DNA from: Oceanispirochaeta sp.
GTDB lineage: Bacteria; Spirochaetota; Spirochaetia; DSM-2461
DNA length: 37,271 nucleotides
Assembly (NCBI RefSeq): GCF_027859075.1
Contig: NZ_JAQIBL010000039.1
Span: 1 to 37,271, forward strand
Direction: 5' to 3'
The position numbers and the translations under genes were made by a program. The notes beneath the pieces are model-generated. The model was not told the origin of the DNA, made no database searches, and was given only the letters and a program-made list of their open reading frames with translations. Below, one piece after another: positions 1 to 8,325 of the stretch; within the stretch, counting starts at the first letter, position 1, and the number at the start of each line of letters is the position of its first letter.

Positions 1-845
1 ACAGACTCAGCATCCGCATCTTCAGAAAATTTATCGGCTACCACATGATCCATGGGAAGAATGATCTCAACTCCGGCTTTCCTGGCATTCTCCAGAAAGA
101 GTTTAGCCGTATCTATAAACTCTTCTTCAAAGAGTGAGTTACCGATGCTGTAGCCCTGAACCTTCAGGAATGTATAGGCCATCCCCCCTCCGATGACAAA
201 AGTGGTGCATTTGTCCAAGAGTGAGTCAAGGACACCTATCTTTGATGAAACTTTAGCACCTCCGATGATGGCAACAAAGGGTTTCTCAGGAGATTCCAGG
301 ACCTTATCAAAAAAGAGACACTCTTTTTCCATAAGCAATCCTGCGCAGGAAGGGAGATATTTTGTAATACCCTCTGTGGATGCATGTGCCCTGTGAGCAG
401 CGCCAAAGGCATCATTAACATACACATCACCCAATTTTGCTAACTGTGATGCAAATTCAGGATCATTTTTTGTTTCTGCTTTATGATACCGTGTGTTTTC
501 CAAAAGAAGAATTTCTCCGGCTTTCAGTGATGATGCCAGGGCTTCAACTTCGCTTCCGATACAATCGGGAGCCGTTCTGACAGGAACTCCTGTAAGCTCT
601 GCAAGATGGCTTTCCAGTTGTTTCATGCTGAACTGCGGCTCTCTCGCTTCAGTGGGTCGCCCCATATGACTCATGACAACAAGAGAGGCTCCTTCCTGTT
701 CAAGGATGTACTTGAGAGTGGGCATGGCACTCATCATTCTCGTATCATCTGTAATTTTTCCATCTTTGAGAGGAACATTGAAATCCACTCGGATCAGAAC
801 ACGCTTGTTCTTGAGATCCAGATCTTTAACGGTAATAACACTCAT
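1..845 (-). CDS. pgk: Phosphoglycerate kinase, 3' part missing at window edge
   Basis: Glycolytic enzyme that transfers phosphate between 1,3-bisphosphoglycerate and ADP in the cytosol. About 281 codons are visible with no stop, so the C-terminal third lies beyond the left edge (family length is about 395-420). The translation starts MSVITVKDLDLKNKRVLIR and continues with the N-domain signature RVDFNVPL, then MSHMGRP, the LLLENTRYH segment and FVAIIGGAKVSSKIGVL, all typical of the substrate-binding N-domain and the hinge entry. The ATG at 843-845 follows an AGGAGAAC Shine-Dalgarno sequence about 6 nt upstream. It lies 22 nt downstream of gap, so the two consecutive glycolytic steps are very probably co-transcribed. 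Product identity is secure; completeness cannot be judged here. Confidence 0.97.
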   Translation of the reverse strand, partial: MSVITVKDLDLKNKRVLIRVDFNVPLKDGKITDDTRMMSAMPTLKYILEQEGASLVVMSHMGRPTEAREPQFSMKQLESHLAELTGVPVRTAPDCIGSEVEALASSLKAGEILLLENTRYHKAETKNDPEFASQLAKLGDVYVNDAFGAAHRAHASTEGITKYLPSCAGLLMEKECLFFDKVLESPEKPFVAIIGGAKVSSKIGVLDSLLDKCTTFVIGGGMAYTFLKVQGYSIGNSLFEEEFIDTAKLFLENARKAGVEIILPMDHVVADKFSEDADAES

Positions 846-867
846 ATTAAGTTCTCCTGTTTTATTG

Positions 868-1866
868 TTATACAAGTTTCTGAGCTAAATCAATAACCCT
901 GGTGGAATAACCCATCTCATTGTCATACCAGGATATGATTTTGAAAAAACCCTCTCCCATCTTCATGGTGCAGCCTGCATCGTAGATTGAAGAATGGGGA
1001 TTCCCTTTCACATCCATTGAGACAATGGGATCTTCCATATATTCGAGAATGCCTTCCATGGACCCTGCGGCAGCAGCCTTAAAGGCACTGTTCAGTTCTT
1101 CAATGGTACAATCGTCTATCAACTGAACAGTCAAGTCAACCAAAGATCCAGTAGGTGTTGGCACTCTCATGGCTCCCCCGTTGAGTTTCCCCTGTAATGC
1201 GGGGATGATCTTGCCTATGGCGAGAGCCGCACCGGTAGAGGTGGGAATGATATTCAGTCCTGCCGATCGTCCTCTTCTCAGATCAGAATGGGGGGTATCC
1301 AGAAGAACCTGATCATTCGTATAAGAATGAATCGTCGTCATAAGACCTTTTTCAATGCCAAAGGAATCATTCAGGACCTTGACTATCGGGGCCAGGCAGT
1401 TGGTCGTACAGGAAGCATTGGAATAGGCATTGATTTCTGAGACAATTTTTTCTTCATTGACTCCGAGGACAACCGTTTCAATCTCATCTTTCGCCGGAAC
1501 TGTCAGTATCACCTTTCTGGCACCTGCTGTTATATGGTCAAGATAGCCTCCGCCTTCTGCATCGGCTGAACGGAATATCCCGGTGGATTCAATGACGACA
1601 TCCACATCCAACTCATCCCAGGGGAGGTCTGCAGGATTTTTTATGGAAAATATGGGAATTTGCAGGCCATCGACAATGATTTTATCCTCACCGACAGTCA
1701 CTTCTCTGCTGTAGACTCCGAAGGTGGAATCATATTTCAGCAGATGAGCCATTGTTTTAGCATCTGTCAAATCGTTGATACCAACGATGTCCACACCTTC
1801 CCTTTCCATAGCTATTTTGAAGACATTTCTGCCGATTCTACCGAAACCATTAATTGCGATTTTCAA
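868..1866 (-). CDS. gap: Glyceraldehyde-3-phosphate dehydrogenase, type I
   Basis: Cytosolic enzyme oxidising glyceraldehyde-3-phosphate with phosphate and NAD to 1,3-bisphosphoglycerate, the substrate of the next gene, pgk. The 332-residue length is normal. The Rossmann loop NGFGRIG is at residues 6-12, Asp32 in the INDLTD segment favours NAD over NADP, and the active-site motif SCTTNCLAP places the catalytic cysteine at about residue 153. The C-terminal WYDNEMGYS segment is also present. The start is TTG (1864-1866), chosen because the protein then begins exactly at MKIAINGFGRIG and a strong GGGAGG Shine-Dalgarno sequence lies 6 nt upstream. It has its own promoter at 1905-1933 and is the first gene of a gap-pgk unit. 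Confidence 0.98.
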   Translation of the reverse strand: MKIAINGFGRIGRNVFKIAMEREGVDIVGINDLTDAKTMAHLLKYDSTFGVYSREVTVGEDKIIVDGLQIPIFSIKNPADLPWDELDVDVVIESTGIFRSADAEGGGYLDHITAGARKVILTVPAKDEIETVVLGVNEEKIVSEINAYSNASCTTNCLAPIVKVLNDSFGIEKGLMTTIHSYTNDQVLLDTPHSDLRRGRSAGLNIIPTSTGAALAIGKIIPALQGKLNGGAMRVPTPTGSLVDLTVQLIDDCTIEELNSAFKAAAAGSMEGILEYMEDPIVSMDVKGNPHSSIYDAGCTMKMGEGFFKIISWYDNEMGYSTRVIDLAQKLV

Positions 1867-1904
1867 GGGAATCCTCCCGAAATCTTTAAATTTTTATTGA
1901 TTTT

Positions 1905-1933
1905 ACTATAGACAAATCCTAAGGTCAGGTCAA
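1905..1933 (-). promoter_or_regulatory. Sigma70-type promoter for gap-pgk
   Basis: On the minus strand a TTGACC -35 box (1928-1933) is separated by exactly 17 nt from a TATAGT -10 box (1905-1910). Transcription would start near 1898, giving a leader of about 30 nt with the GGGAGG ribosome-binding site before gap. It sits directly after the stop codon of the upstream TPR gene. This is a match to consensus by eye only. Confidence 0.7.
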
Positions 1934-1936
1934 GAA

Positions 1937-3898
1937 CTAGTAGAGTTTGAGAAGTTGTGATTTGAGTTCTTCATTCACGGGAGGACCATATGAATCAGGC
2001 AGAGCCATATCCTCTGTCAGCATAAAGATTTCATCCCCTGCATTGACAAGATCAAAAGGAGAATTCCGCTGGAGTGTTCCTAAAGAGTAATTCTCCTGTA
2101 ATTTCGTCAGAACAACAGTACCCAGAAGATCATCTATTGAGAATTCCAGATAGGGTGGCTTGTCTGTCCACCGTTCAGAATCTTTCCTTAACAGAATAAA
2201 TTCGCTGTCTTTTTCAAGAGCATCCGACAATCCAAGATTCAACAGAACCTGCTTTTCATCGATCCCCATAACCGAACCCTTCAAGGGAAGTGTCAGAAGA
2301 ATATTTTCGGCACTTTTAAATAGAATGTCGTTCACCCGTCTGTTTCCGGATCGGAGAATATGAAAACGGTGAAGGAGTGCCCCGGTTCTGGAAAGATGAA
2401 TTGAGCAACTCAGACCAATTGTTCTTTCTGTTTCCGATACAGACAGGACAACATAAAAATTCGAATCCATGAGATGACTTTTTCTATAGGCATCTGCAGA
2501 ATTCTCTATGGTTTCCATGCTTCGTATTTCATAGTGGGAATTCCTGTTCAACTGATTGCTGACTGAAACCATCAGAGCATCTTCCATTCCTGAATGGATC
2601 AGACTGCTCTCTTCTTTGTTGAAATACAGTGAGATTGAAACTGGATTGAAGCTACGAATCAGAGGGGTCTTCCAATTGTTAAGAATGGAAAGATCTTCAC
2701 TGCTTTCAAGCAATTCAAGGACTCTCAGATAGGTTTTGTTGTCAAAGCCTTCCCTCTTGAGAGCCAGCATTTCATCCCTATACCTGTTTGGATAGCCTAA
2801 AGAGTTCTGAATGGCGGCATAGTTCCACCATCCTTCAAGATCCAGAGGAGAGAGAAGACGACCGATTCTGTATTCATTAAAAGCTTGTAAATATTGAAAA
2901 GATTTCTCAAAGCTCTTTCCCAGGGCAAAATGGTATTTCCCGGCTTTTATGCGCTCCTCATGGCCTATGGGATATTCCTTTAACAGAAGATGTTCCATAG
3001 CGATACGGGATAATTCATCACCCGGGTCGATGATCTCGACAGTTCTAAAGCTTAAAAGAGCTTCATCAAATTCCCCCATCCCCATAAAACTTCGGCCCAG
3101 AAGGTACCAGACTAAGGGGTCTGCCTGCTGGAAACTAACGGCTTTCTTAAAATTGAATACGGCATCTTCATACCTGTCCATTCGGTTATATATAGTACCC
3201 AGAAGGATAGGGATAGATCTGTTTTCAGGATTCAGTGCCTGCCATTTTAATGCCAGAGCCTCAGCCTTTCCCCAATTTCCATTTCGACTGTAGTGACGAA
3301 TGGCAAAATCCATTACCGAAGGATCCTGAGGATAGTATTCCAGGGCTTTATTCAGATAGAAAAGGGATCTATCTGTCTCGGCTGTTTCTTCATACAGAAG
3401 AGAGAGGGACAGCAAGGCTCTCCGGCTGTCTGGATTGACAGCCAGGCTCCGTTCAAACAAATCTGTACCTTCAGAGTAATTCCCCTGAAAAACAGCAATC
3501 TCTGCCTTGCCGTAAGCCGCTTCAGTATTATTAGGCTCAATGGCGAGGGCTTTCTGAAAATGAAGCTCCGCATCTTCCATCCTGTTAAGCCCCAGGTAGA
3601 TTCGGCCTGTCAGAGTAAGAAGGTCGACCCGCTTGTCCGCTCCTTTGAGTGCCATTTGGGCATGAGTCAATGCCTCTGAATATTCTTGAAGAAGAAAATA
3701 GGCTTCTGCCATGCCTTTGCGGGCATCCACATAGAATGGATTGACCGACAGAGCCTGCTTGAACAGATCCAGGGAGGAGTAATAGTCTCCCCTTCTCAGG
3801 GCATTCTGCCCGTCCTGGTACAAGTCCAGGGTTTGAGCCTGCAGGAAGACTGATGAGAATAGAAATAGTATGATGATCAGTTTATTCAGTTTCTGCAT
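1937..3898 (-). CDS. Secreted tetratricopeptide-repeat protein
   Basis: Function unknown. The 653-residue product begins with a signal peptide (basic MQKLNK, hydrophobic IIILFLFSSVFL, then AQA-like cleavage near residue 21), so it should act in the periplasm or on a membrane. Residues about 25-300 are tandem TPR units with the usual A-x-x-x-P spacing (for example the ALSVNPFYVDARKGMAEAYF segment). Residues about 420-650 are a different beta-rich region in which a G-V-M-G-I-D-E-K-Q-V-L-L-N-L-G stretch and a late AGDEIFML segment resemble the C-terminal domain of FlgT-like proteins; that resemblance is an inference. The start overlaps the end of the upstream CBS-protein gene by 17 nt, so it is the last gene of the phoH operon and translation is probably coupled. 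Confidence 0.85.
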   Translation of the reverse strand: MQKLNKLIIILFLFSSVFLQAQTLDLYQDGQNALRRGDYYSSLDLFKQALSVNPFYVDARKGMAEAYFLLQEYSEALTHAQMALKGADKRVDLLTLTGRIYLGLNRMEDAELHFQKALAIEPNNTEAAYGKAEIAVFQGNYSEGTDLFERSLAVNPDSRRALLSLSLLYEETAETDRSLFYLNKALEYYPQDPSVMDFAIRHYSRNGNWGKAEALALKWQALNPENRSIPILLGTIYNRMDRYEDAVFNFKKAVSFQQADPLVWYLLGRSFMGMGEFDEALLSFRTVEIIDPGDELSRIAMEHLLLKEYPIGHEERIKAGKYHFALGKSFEKSFQYLQAFNEYRIGRLLSPLDLEGWWNYAAIQNSLGYPNRYRDEMLALKREGFDNKTYLRVLELLESSEDLSILNNWKTPLIRSFNPVSISLYFNKEESSLIHSGMEDALMVSVSNQLNRNSHYEIRSMETIENSADAYRKSHLMDSNFYVVLSVSETERTIGLSCSIHLSRTGALLHRFHILRSGNRRVNDILFKSAENILLTLPLKGSVMGIDEKQVLLNLGLSDALEKDSEFILLRKDSERWTDKPPYLEFSIDDLLGTVVLTKLQENYSLGTLQRNSPFDLVNAGDEIFMLTEDMALPDSYGPPVNEELKSQLLKLY

Positions 3899-4670
3899 CG
3901 GCCCTGAATATTATCTTTACAGTTTTAATCTTGTGTCCATCCATCGTCTGTATAATAAAATCCAGGTTTTCAAACTGGACCTTTTCAAAACGTACGGGAA
4001 TCTTTCCAAAGAGATCAAAGACAAAGCCACCGAATGTATCAAATTTTTCTTCAGGGAGTTCTAGAGAGAGTTTATCATTCAAATCCTCAATATTCATCCT
4101 GGCATCACAGAGGAAGGTTCCTTCGTCGATTTCAAGAAGATCATCATCTTCATTATCGAACTCATCCTGAATATCGCCGACAATTTCTTCAATGATATCT
4201 TCCATACAGACGATTCCTGAAACACCGCCGTACTCATCCACAACTATGGCGATATGAACACGCCGGACCTTAAATTCTTTGAGAAGGGAATCCAGTTTCA
4301 TACTTTCAGGGACAAAATAAGCCTTTCTCATGATCTCTTTTATTAAATAATCATTTTTCTTGACCATAAAACTAAGGAGATCTTTGACATACAAGACACC
4401 AATAACATTGTCGATGGTGTCCTCATATACGGGAAAACGGGAATGCCCGGATTGAATCATTGTTTCATAAAGCTCTTCTTCCAGCATATCCACTGGAATA
4501 AATACAACATCAATACGTGGAATGATGACTTCCTTAACCTTGGTATCTGAAAGCTCAACAACCCCTTTGATCATTCCTTTTTCATCAACATTCAAATCTG
4601 TCAGAGCTCCGCGATTAACGATAGAAGTTCGGTCATCCTTTTTTCTAAAAAGAGTATTCAAAATATTCAC
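3882..4670 (-). CDS. CorC/HlyC-family CBS-domain protein
   Basis: 262-residue cytosolic protein of the CorC/hemolysin-C type, with two CBS domains followed by a CorC_HlyC (transporter-associated) domain and no DUF21 membrane part. The CBS pair covers about residues 45-170, including the VKEVIIPRIDVVFIPVDM opening, the RFPVYEDTIDNVIGVLYVKDL segment typical of the family, and VDEYGGVSGIV. The C-terminal domain contains ARMNIEDLN and FDTFGGFVFDLFGKIP. CBS pairs usually bind adenosine ligands; relatives are linked to magnesium/cobalt efflux, but the ligand here is unknown. The start is GTG (4668-4670), one base after the ybeY stop, with a GAGG element upstream. Gene order ybeY-corC is conserved in many bacteria. 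Confidence 0.9.
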   Translation of the reverse strand: MNILNTLFRKKDDRTSIVNRGALTDLNVDEKGMIKGVVELSDTKVKEVIIPRIDVVFIPVDMLEEELYETMIQSGHSRFPVYEDTIDNVIGVLYVKDLLSFMVKKNDYLIKEIMRKAYFVPESMKLDSLLKEFKVRRVHIAIVVDEYGGVSGIVCMEDIIEEIVGDIQDEFDNEDDDLLEIDEGTFLCDARMNIEDLNDKLSLELPEEKFDTFGGFVFDLFGKIPVRFEKVQFENLDFIIQTMDGHKIKTVKIIFRADAETE

Positions 4671-4671
4671 T

Positions 4672-5130
4672 CTAAAAAACCTCGATGGAGCCAGTCTTTT
4701 TCAGGAGTTCTTCCTGATGCTGGAGCATCTTTTCGTCTGAGTCTCGTGTTTTATGGGTCATCCCTTTCAGGTGCAGTATTCCGTGTATGGTCACTCGTTT
4801 AAGCTCTTCCTCTAATGGTACGCTATACAGTTCTGAATGGTGTCCTAATGTATCCATCGAAATAATGATATCCCCGGCACTCATCTGCTCTCCGGGTATA
4901 CTCATGATTCCTTCTCCTTCAGTCTGACTAAAGGAAAGAACATCCGTCGGTTCATCTTTATCTCTGTAGTGGACGTTTAATTCTTTTATATAGGGATCAT
5001 GGCAGAGAGTCAATGAAATTTCCCAGTCTGTCAGTTTCTCGGCCTCTAGAACAGCCTGAACAAAGCTTTGATACCGTTCCAACCATGGGGGCTCTTCATC
5101 AAGACGGGAGATAATATCAATTTCTATCAT
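4672..5130 (-). CDS. ybeY: Endoribonuclease/rRNA maturation factor YbeY
   Basis: Metal-dependent factor needed for 16S rRNA 3'-end maturation and ribosome quality control, cytosolic. The 152-residue length is typical. The zinc triad is visible as H116-GIL-H120-LKGMT-H126, the family H-x3-H-x5-H motif; the residue before the last histidine is Thr where Asp is usual. The conserved RDKDEPTDVLSF segment at about 56-67 is also present. Its first 14 nt overlap the end of the upstream HD-hydrolase gene, and corC follows after 1 nt. The phoH-pgpH-ybeY-corC neighbourhood is a classic conserved cluster and supports the assignment. Confidence 0.96.
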   Translation of the reverse strand: MIEIDIISRLDEEPPWLERYQSFVQAVLEAEKLTDWEISLTLCHDPYIKELNVHYRDKDEPTDVLSFSQTEGEGIMSIPGEQMSAGDIIISMDTLGHHSELYSVPLEEELKRVTIHGILHLKGMTHKTRDSDEKMLQHQEELLKKTGSIEVF

Positions 5131-7318
5131 TCTGGTTCCTTTCTGCTCTATCCGGGTATTCTATTCTATTATGGTAATGACCAGTGAGTACATGAACAAA
5201 TGAAGATTTTACCATTTCCAGTTCCTGTAGTGTCATACCGCATTCATTTAGTTCTCCATCCTTAAACCGGACCATTATAAGATCCCAGAGAAACTTTTCA
5301 AGTTTATTCACTGTGGGCTTTACCATACTCCTCGTGGCGGCTTCCGCCATATCGGCCAGCATCACAACAGCGGCTTCCTTGCTCTGAGGCCGGGGACCAT
5401 TGTGGCAGTAATCTTCCCGGGACACATTATCCGCCCCCTTCTCTTTTACAGCCTGCTGATAAAAATACTCTATCACACTGGTTCCATGATGTTGTGAAAT
5501 AATATCAATCACTCCTTCAGGAAGGTTCAGCTTCCTGGACATCTCCACACCGATTTTAACATGAGATTTGATGACTGCAACAGATAATGTTGTTTTCATG
5601 TCATCATGTTTATTGTATTCCTTCTGATTCTCACTGAAGTATTTGGCCTGATCGATCTTGCCGATATCATGATAATAGGCCCCGACCCGTGCTAAAAGGG
5701 CATTCGCTCCGATATTCCGGCATCCCGTCTCGGCCAGATTAGCAACATTGATGGAGTGGGAATAGGTCCCGGGAGCCAGAGCCAGCATTCTCTTGATGAT
5801 GGGCGTGTTGAGATCGGATAATTCCTGCAGACGGAAGGTCGTACAGGGATTCAATATATGTTCGAAGAGTGGAAGAATCGTCAATGACAGGAATCCGCTT
5901 AAGATCCCGTTGAGTCCGGCTACAATCACCGAGAGAACCAGAATTTTGAGAGTCACTGGAATAATAAGCATCATCAGCAGGGCCAGTATAATCTGTACCA
6001 GGGCCAGAAATAATCCACCTTTAATCAAATCAATTCTTTTTTCTGCACCCTCAATGACAAGACAGGAACCAAGACCGCTGAAAAGAGTAAAATAGAGGGC
6101 TTGAGAATTAAAATTCAAAACAAAAAAGATGAGGACTGACTGAATGAGAACGAAAATAATTGTTTCCCGCCTGTTGCGGATCAATGACAGAATAATAGAC
6201 ACAAGTGCTGTAGGCATAAAAAACACAACAGGCACTCCACCAGGAACGGAGAGGAAACGAAACAGAAAGAGTGTCAAAATCAAATGAAACCATGATAGAA
6301 AAAAGAGTAAATGGGGATTCTCCAAAAGGCCTGCGGTTCCCGGGAAGGCAATGAGCAATACAATGATAAAAAGGAAAACAAGGAGAGTATAGAAAAAGGG
6401 TGCTGCAATAGCACTGAGACTGATCCTACCTCTCATATCCAGAAAAGCATCTACCTTAGCCAGTTCGAGAGAAGTCACAACCGAATCCTTGTCAAGCAGG
6501 TTATCTCCCGCATCCAAATAGATCCAGACAGGAGTCATGGTTTTCAGAACTTCCTGTTTTTTAAGCTCTGTCAATTCTGCACTGAAGAAACAATTGGGTT
6601 CCAGAAAATAATACACCATCATTTCGATAAACTTGGCTTCCCCATTGGTATAATCGTAATAGCTGAGGTAGTCCCGCACAGTATCCTGCCAATTATCAAT
6701 GAGGATAATGTTTTCAACCATCTGAGTTGTTTTCTCTCCCAGATCGGAATGAATGACTTCCAGGAGTCCTGTGGCACCGGAGCGATTTTCATTCAGATGG
6801 CTGAAAAGCCCTGACTGCATAATCGTTTCAATAGAATCCCTGGTTCCGCTGAGCATAAGGGAGAGGCGTATGGGATCCAGCTCCCTCAGATATTTGAGAT
6901 ATTGGATTCCGGGGTAAGTGTTTTCCATGGATTCAAGTATCTTTGAGAATTCTTCATCATCTTCTACCCCTGATATATTGGAATAGAACTCATCAAAACT
7001 TTTTAAAACCCTATTAGTAATATCATCTTTTACCACATATACCGGCAGGATGAGATCCATAGCCAGCATCATTTTCTTCTCTGTTGCTTCTTGATTTATA
7101 AAAGTAAGAGACTTATTCAGAAGGACATCTTCGGTGATGATGTCTCCCTCTTTATAGTTGTAGAATGCTTCTCTTAAAAATATTTTATCAAATTGTGTCA
7201 GCAAAAGTATGGTGAAAACGATAATGCAATAGTACATAAACAAAACCTTTCTGTTCATGTTCGTATTGTCAGTCACCAATGGGTTTTCAAGAAAATTAAT
7301 TCGTATGTTCCTGTTCAT
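5117..7318 (-). CDS. pgpH: 7TM-HD family phosphohydrolase, PgpH-like (cyclic-di-AMP phosphodiesterase)
   Basis: 733-residue membrane protein with the complete 7TMR-HD architecture: an N-terminal membrane anchor at about residues 25-42, an extracytoplasmic 7TMR-HDED region at about 45-300, a multi-pass membrane block at about 300-485, and a cytosolic HD domain at about 495-715. HD ligands are visible in GTYSHSINVANLAE (H521) and YYHDIGKI (H550-D551), followed by FSENQ. Listeria and Bacillus PgpH hydrolyse cyclic di-AMP to pApA, so the same reaction is expected here, inferred from family. The first ATG overlaps the end of phoH by 23 nt and has AGAGG only 3 nt upstream; a second in-frame ATG 20 codons later has no ribosome-binding site. 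No diadenylate cyclase gene is in the window. Confidence 0.93.
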   Translation of the reverse strand: MNRNIRINFLENPLVTDNTNMNRKVLFMYYCIIVFTILLLTQFDKIFLREAFYNYKEGDIITEDVLLNKSLTFINQEATEKKMMLAMDLILPVYVVKDDITNRVLKSFDEFYSNISGVEDDEEFSKILESMENTYPGIQYLKYLRELDPIRLSLMLSGTRDSIETIMQSGLFSHLNENRSGATGLLEVIHSDLGEKTTQMVENIILIDNWQDTVRDYLSYYDYTNGEAKFIEMMVYYFLEPNCFFSAELTELKKQEVLKTMTPVWIYLDAGDNLLDKDSVVTSLELAKVDAFLDMRGRISLSAIAAPFFYTLLVFLFIIVLLIAFPGTAGLLENPHLLFFLSWFHLILTLFLFRFLSVPGGVPVVFFMPTALVSIILSLIRNRRETIIFVLIQSVLIFFVLNFNSQALYFTLFSGLGSCLVIEGAEKRIDLIKGGLFLALVQIILALLMMLIIPVTLKILVLSVIVAGLNGILSGFLSLTILPLFEHILNPCTTFRLQELSDLNTPIIKRMLALAPGTYSHSINVANLAETGCRNIGANALLARVGAYYHDIGKIDQAKYFSENQKEYNKHDDMKTTLSVAVIKSHVKIGVEMSRKLNLPEGVIDIISQHHGTSVIEYFYQQAVKEKGADNVSREDYCHNGPRPQSKEAAVVMLADMAEAATRSMVKPTVNKLEKFLWDLIMVRFKDGELNECGMTLQELEMVKSSFVHVLTGHYHNRIEYPDRAERNQNDRN

Positions 7319-8258
7319 AAGCCTCTAATATTTTTTTTACAAGTGGGTGACGTACCACATCTCCTCTTTGAAATGATGAAAAACCAATGCCATCAACATT
7401 CTTTAGAATCCCTGCGGCATGGATCAATCCGGATTTTTCCTTACAGGGAAGATCAATTTGAGTTAAATCTCCAGTTACAATAGCACGAGACCCCTCTCCC
7501 ATCCTGGTGAGGAACATTTTCATCTGTTCCTGTGTCGTATTTTGAGCCTCATCAAGGACTATGATGCAATTCTTCAAACTGCGTCCTCGCATATAAGCCA
7601 GGGGTGAAATTTCATATAGTTTCATATCCTGTATTTTTTGAAAAGCTGCCGTCGTCAATATCTCTTCCATTGCATCAAACAGGGGTTTCAGGTAAGGATC
7701 CAGTTTTTGTGTCAAATCACCTGGAAGGTATCCCAGAGTCTCTCCTGCTTCAACAACAGGCCGTGTGAGTATAAGCTTGCGATAGCGCCGGTTGAGTATT
7801 TCGCTCAGGGCATAGGCAATTGCCAGAAATGTTTTCCCCGTACCTGCCGGACCGACTCCTATAGATAAATCATGATTCTCCATCAGAGAAATAAAACGGG
7901 CCTGGTTGAGATTCCTGGGTATGATTCTGCCTTTCCCCCCGGGAATGTTGATCTCATGAGTCAGGAACTCTTTTCCGTCGGAAAGAGGATTTTCTCCTGT
8001 ATAATACTGGAATAGTGTCTCGATCATATAGGAATTGGGGGTCTTCTTCTGTTTTACAGAAAAAAGGAGATCATTGAGTATAGATTCAAATAGAGAGCTA
8101 TGTTCACTATTTTCAGGTGCAAGATGGATTTCATTGCCTCTGGTGTAGATCCGAGTATGCAGTAAACCTTCCAACTGTTTGAGGTTCCGGTCATTGGGTC
8201 CACAGACTTGAACCAGTGTATCCGGATCATCAATAACGATCGTATCAGTGTTTATCAA
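7296..8258 (-). CDS. phoH: PhoH-family P-loop ATPase (PhoH-like/YbeZ)
   Basis: 320-residue cytosolic ATPase of the PhoH/YbeZ group, thought to act with YbeY in RNA processing. The Walker A motif GPAGTGKT is at 136-143 and the Walker B CIIVLDEAQN places D236-E237 at the catalytic site. Downstream elements TRMGEGSRAIVTGDLTQ and the late VVRHPLV segment are family hallmarks. An N-terminal KH-like region precedes the ATPase. The start is TTG (8256-8258) with AAGGA 6 nt upstream. It is the first gene of the operon continuing into pgpH (23-nt overlap), ybeY, corC and the TPR gene, and a promoter candidate lies at 8280-8309. Confidence 0.95.
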   Translation of the reverse strand: MINTDTIVIDDPDTLVQVCGPNDRNLKQLEGLLHTRIYTRGNEIHLAPENSEHSSLFESILNDLLFSVKQKKTPNSYMIETLFQYYTGENPLSDGKEFLTHEINIPGGKGRIIPRNLNQARFISLMENHDLSIGVGPAGTGKTFLAIAYALSEILNRRYRKLILTRPVVEAGETLGYLPGDLTQKLDPYLKPLFDAMEEILTTAAFQKIQDMKLYEISPLAYMRGRSLKNCIIVLDEAQNTTQEQMKMFLTRMGEGSRAIVTGDLTQIDLPCKEKSGLIHAAGILKNVDGIGFSSFQRGDVVRHPLVKKILEAYEQEHTN

Positions 8259-8279
8259 ATAAAATCCTTAATAAATGAC

Positions 8280-8309
8280 AGTTTAACGCCACATCCTTCC
8301 CCTAGTCAA
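8280..8309 (-). promoter_or_regulatory. Candidate promoter for the phoH operon
   Basis: On the minus strand TTGACT (8304-8309) is followed after 18 nt by TAAACT (8280-8285), in the 67-nt gap between the lptD-like gene and phoH. The -35 is good and the -10 is 4 of 6. The predicted leader would be about 15-20 nt and contains AAGGA. By-eye match only. Confidence 0.5.
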
Positions 8310-8325
8310 GAACTCTGAATCCCTA

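Noticed and set aside
6311-6814. 167-codon plus-strand frame opposite pgpH
   Set aside because: Antisense to a gene with clear domain structure; its composition is shadow-like and it has no supporting motif.
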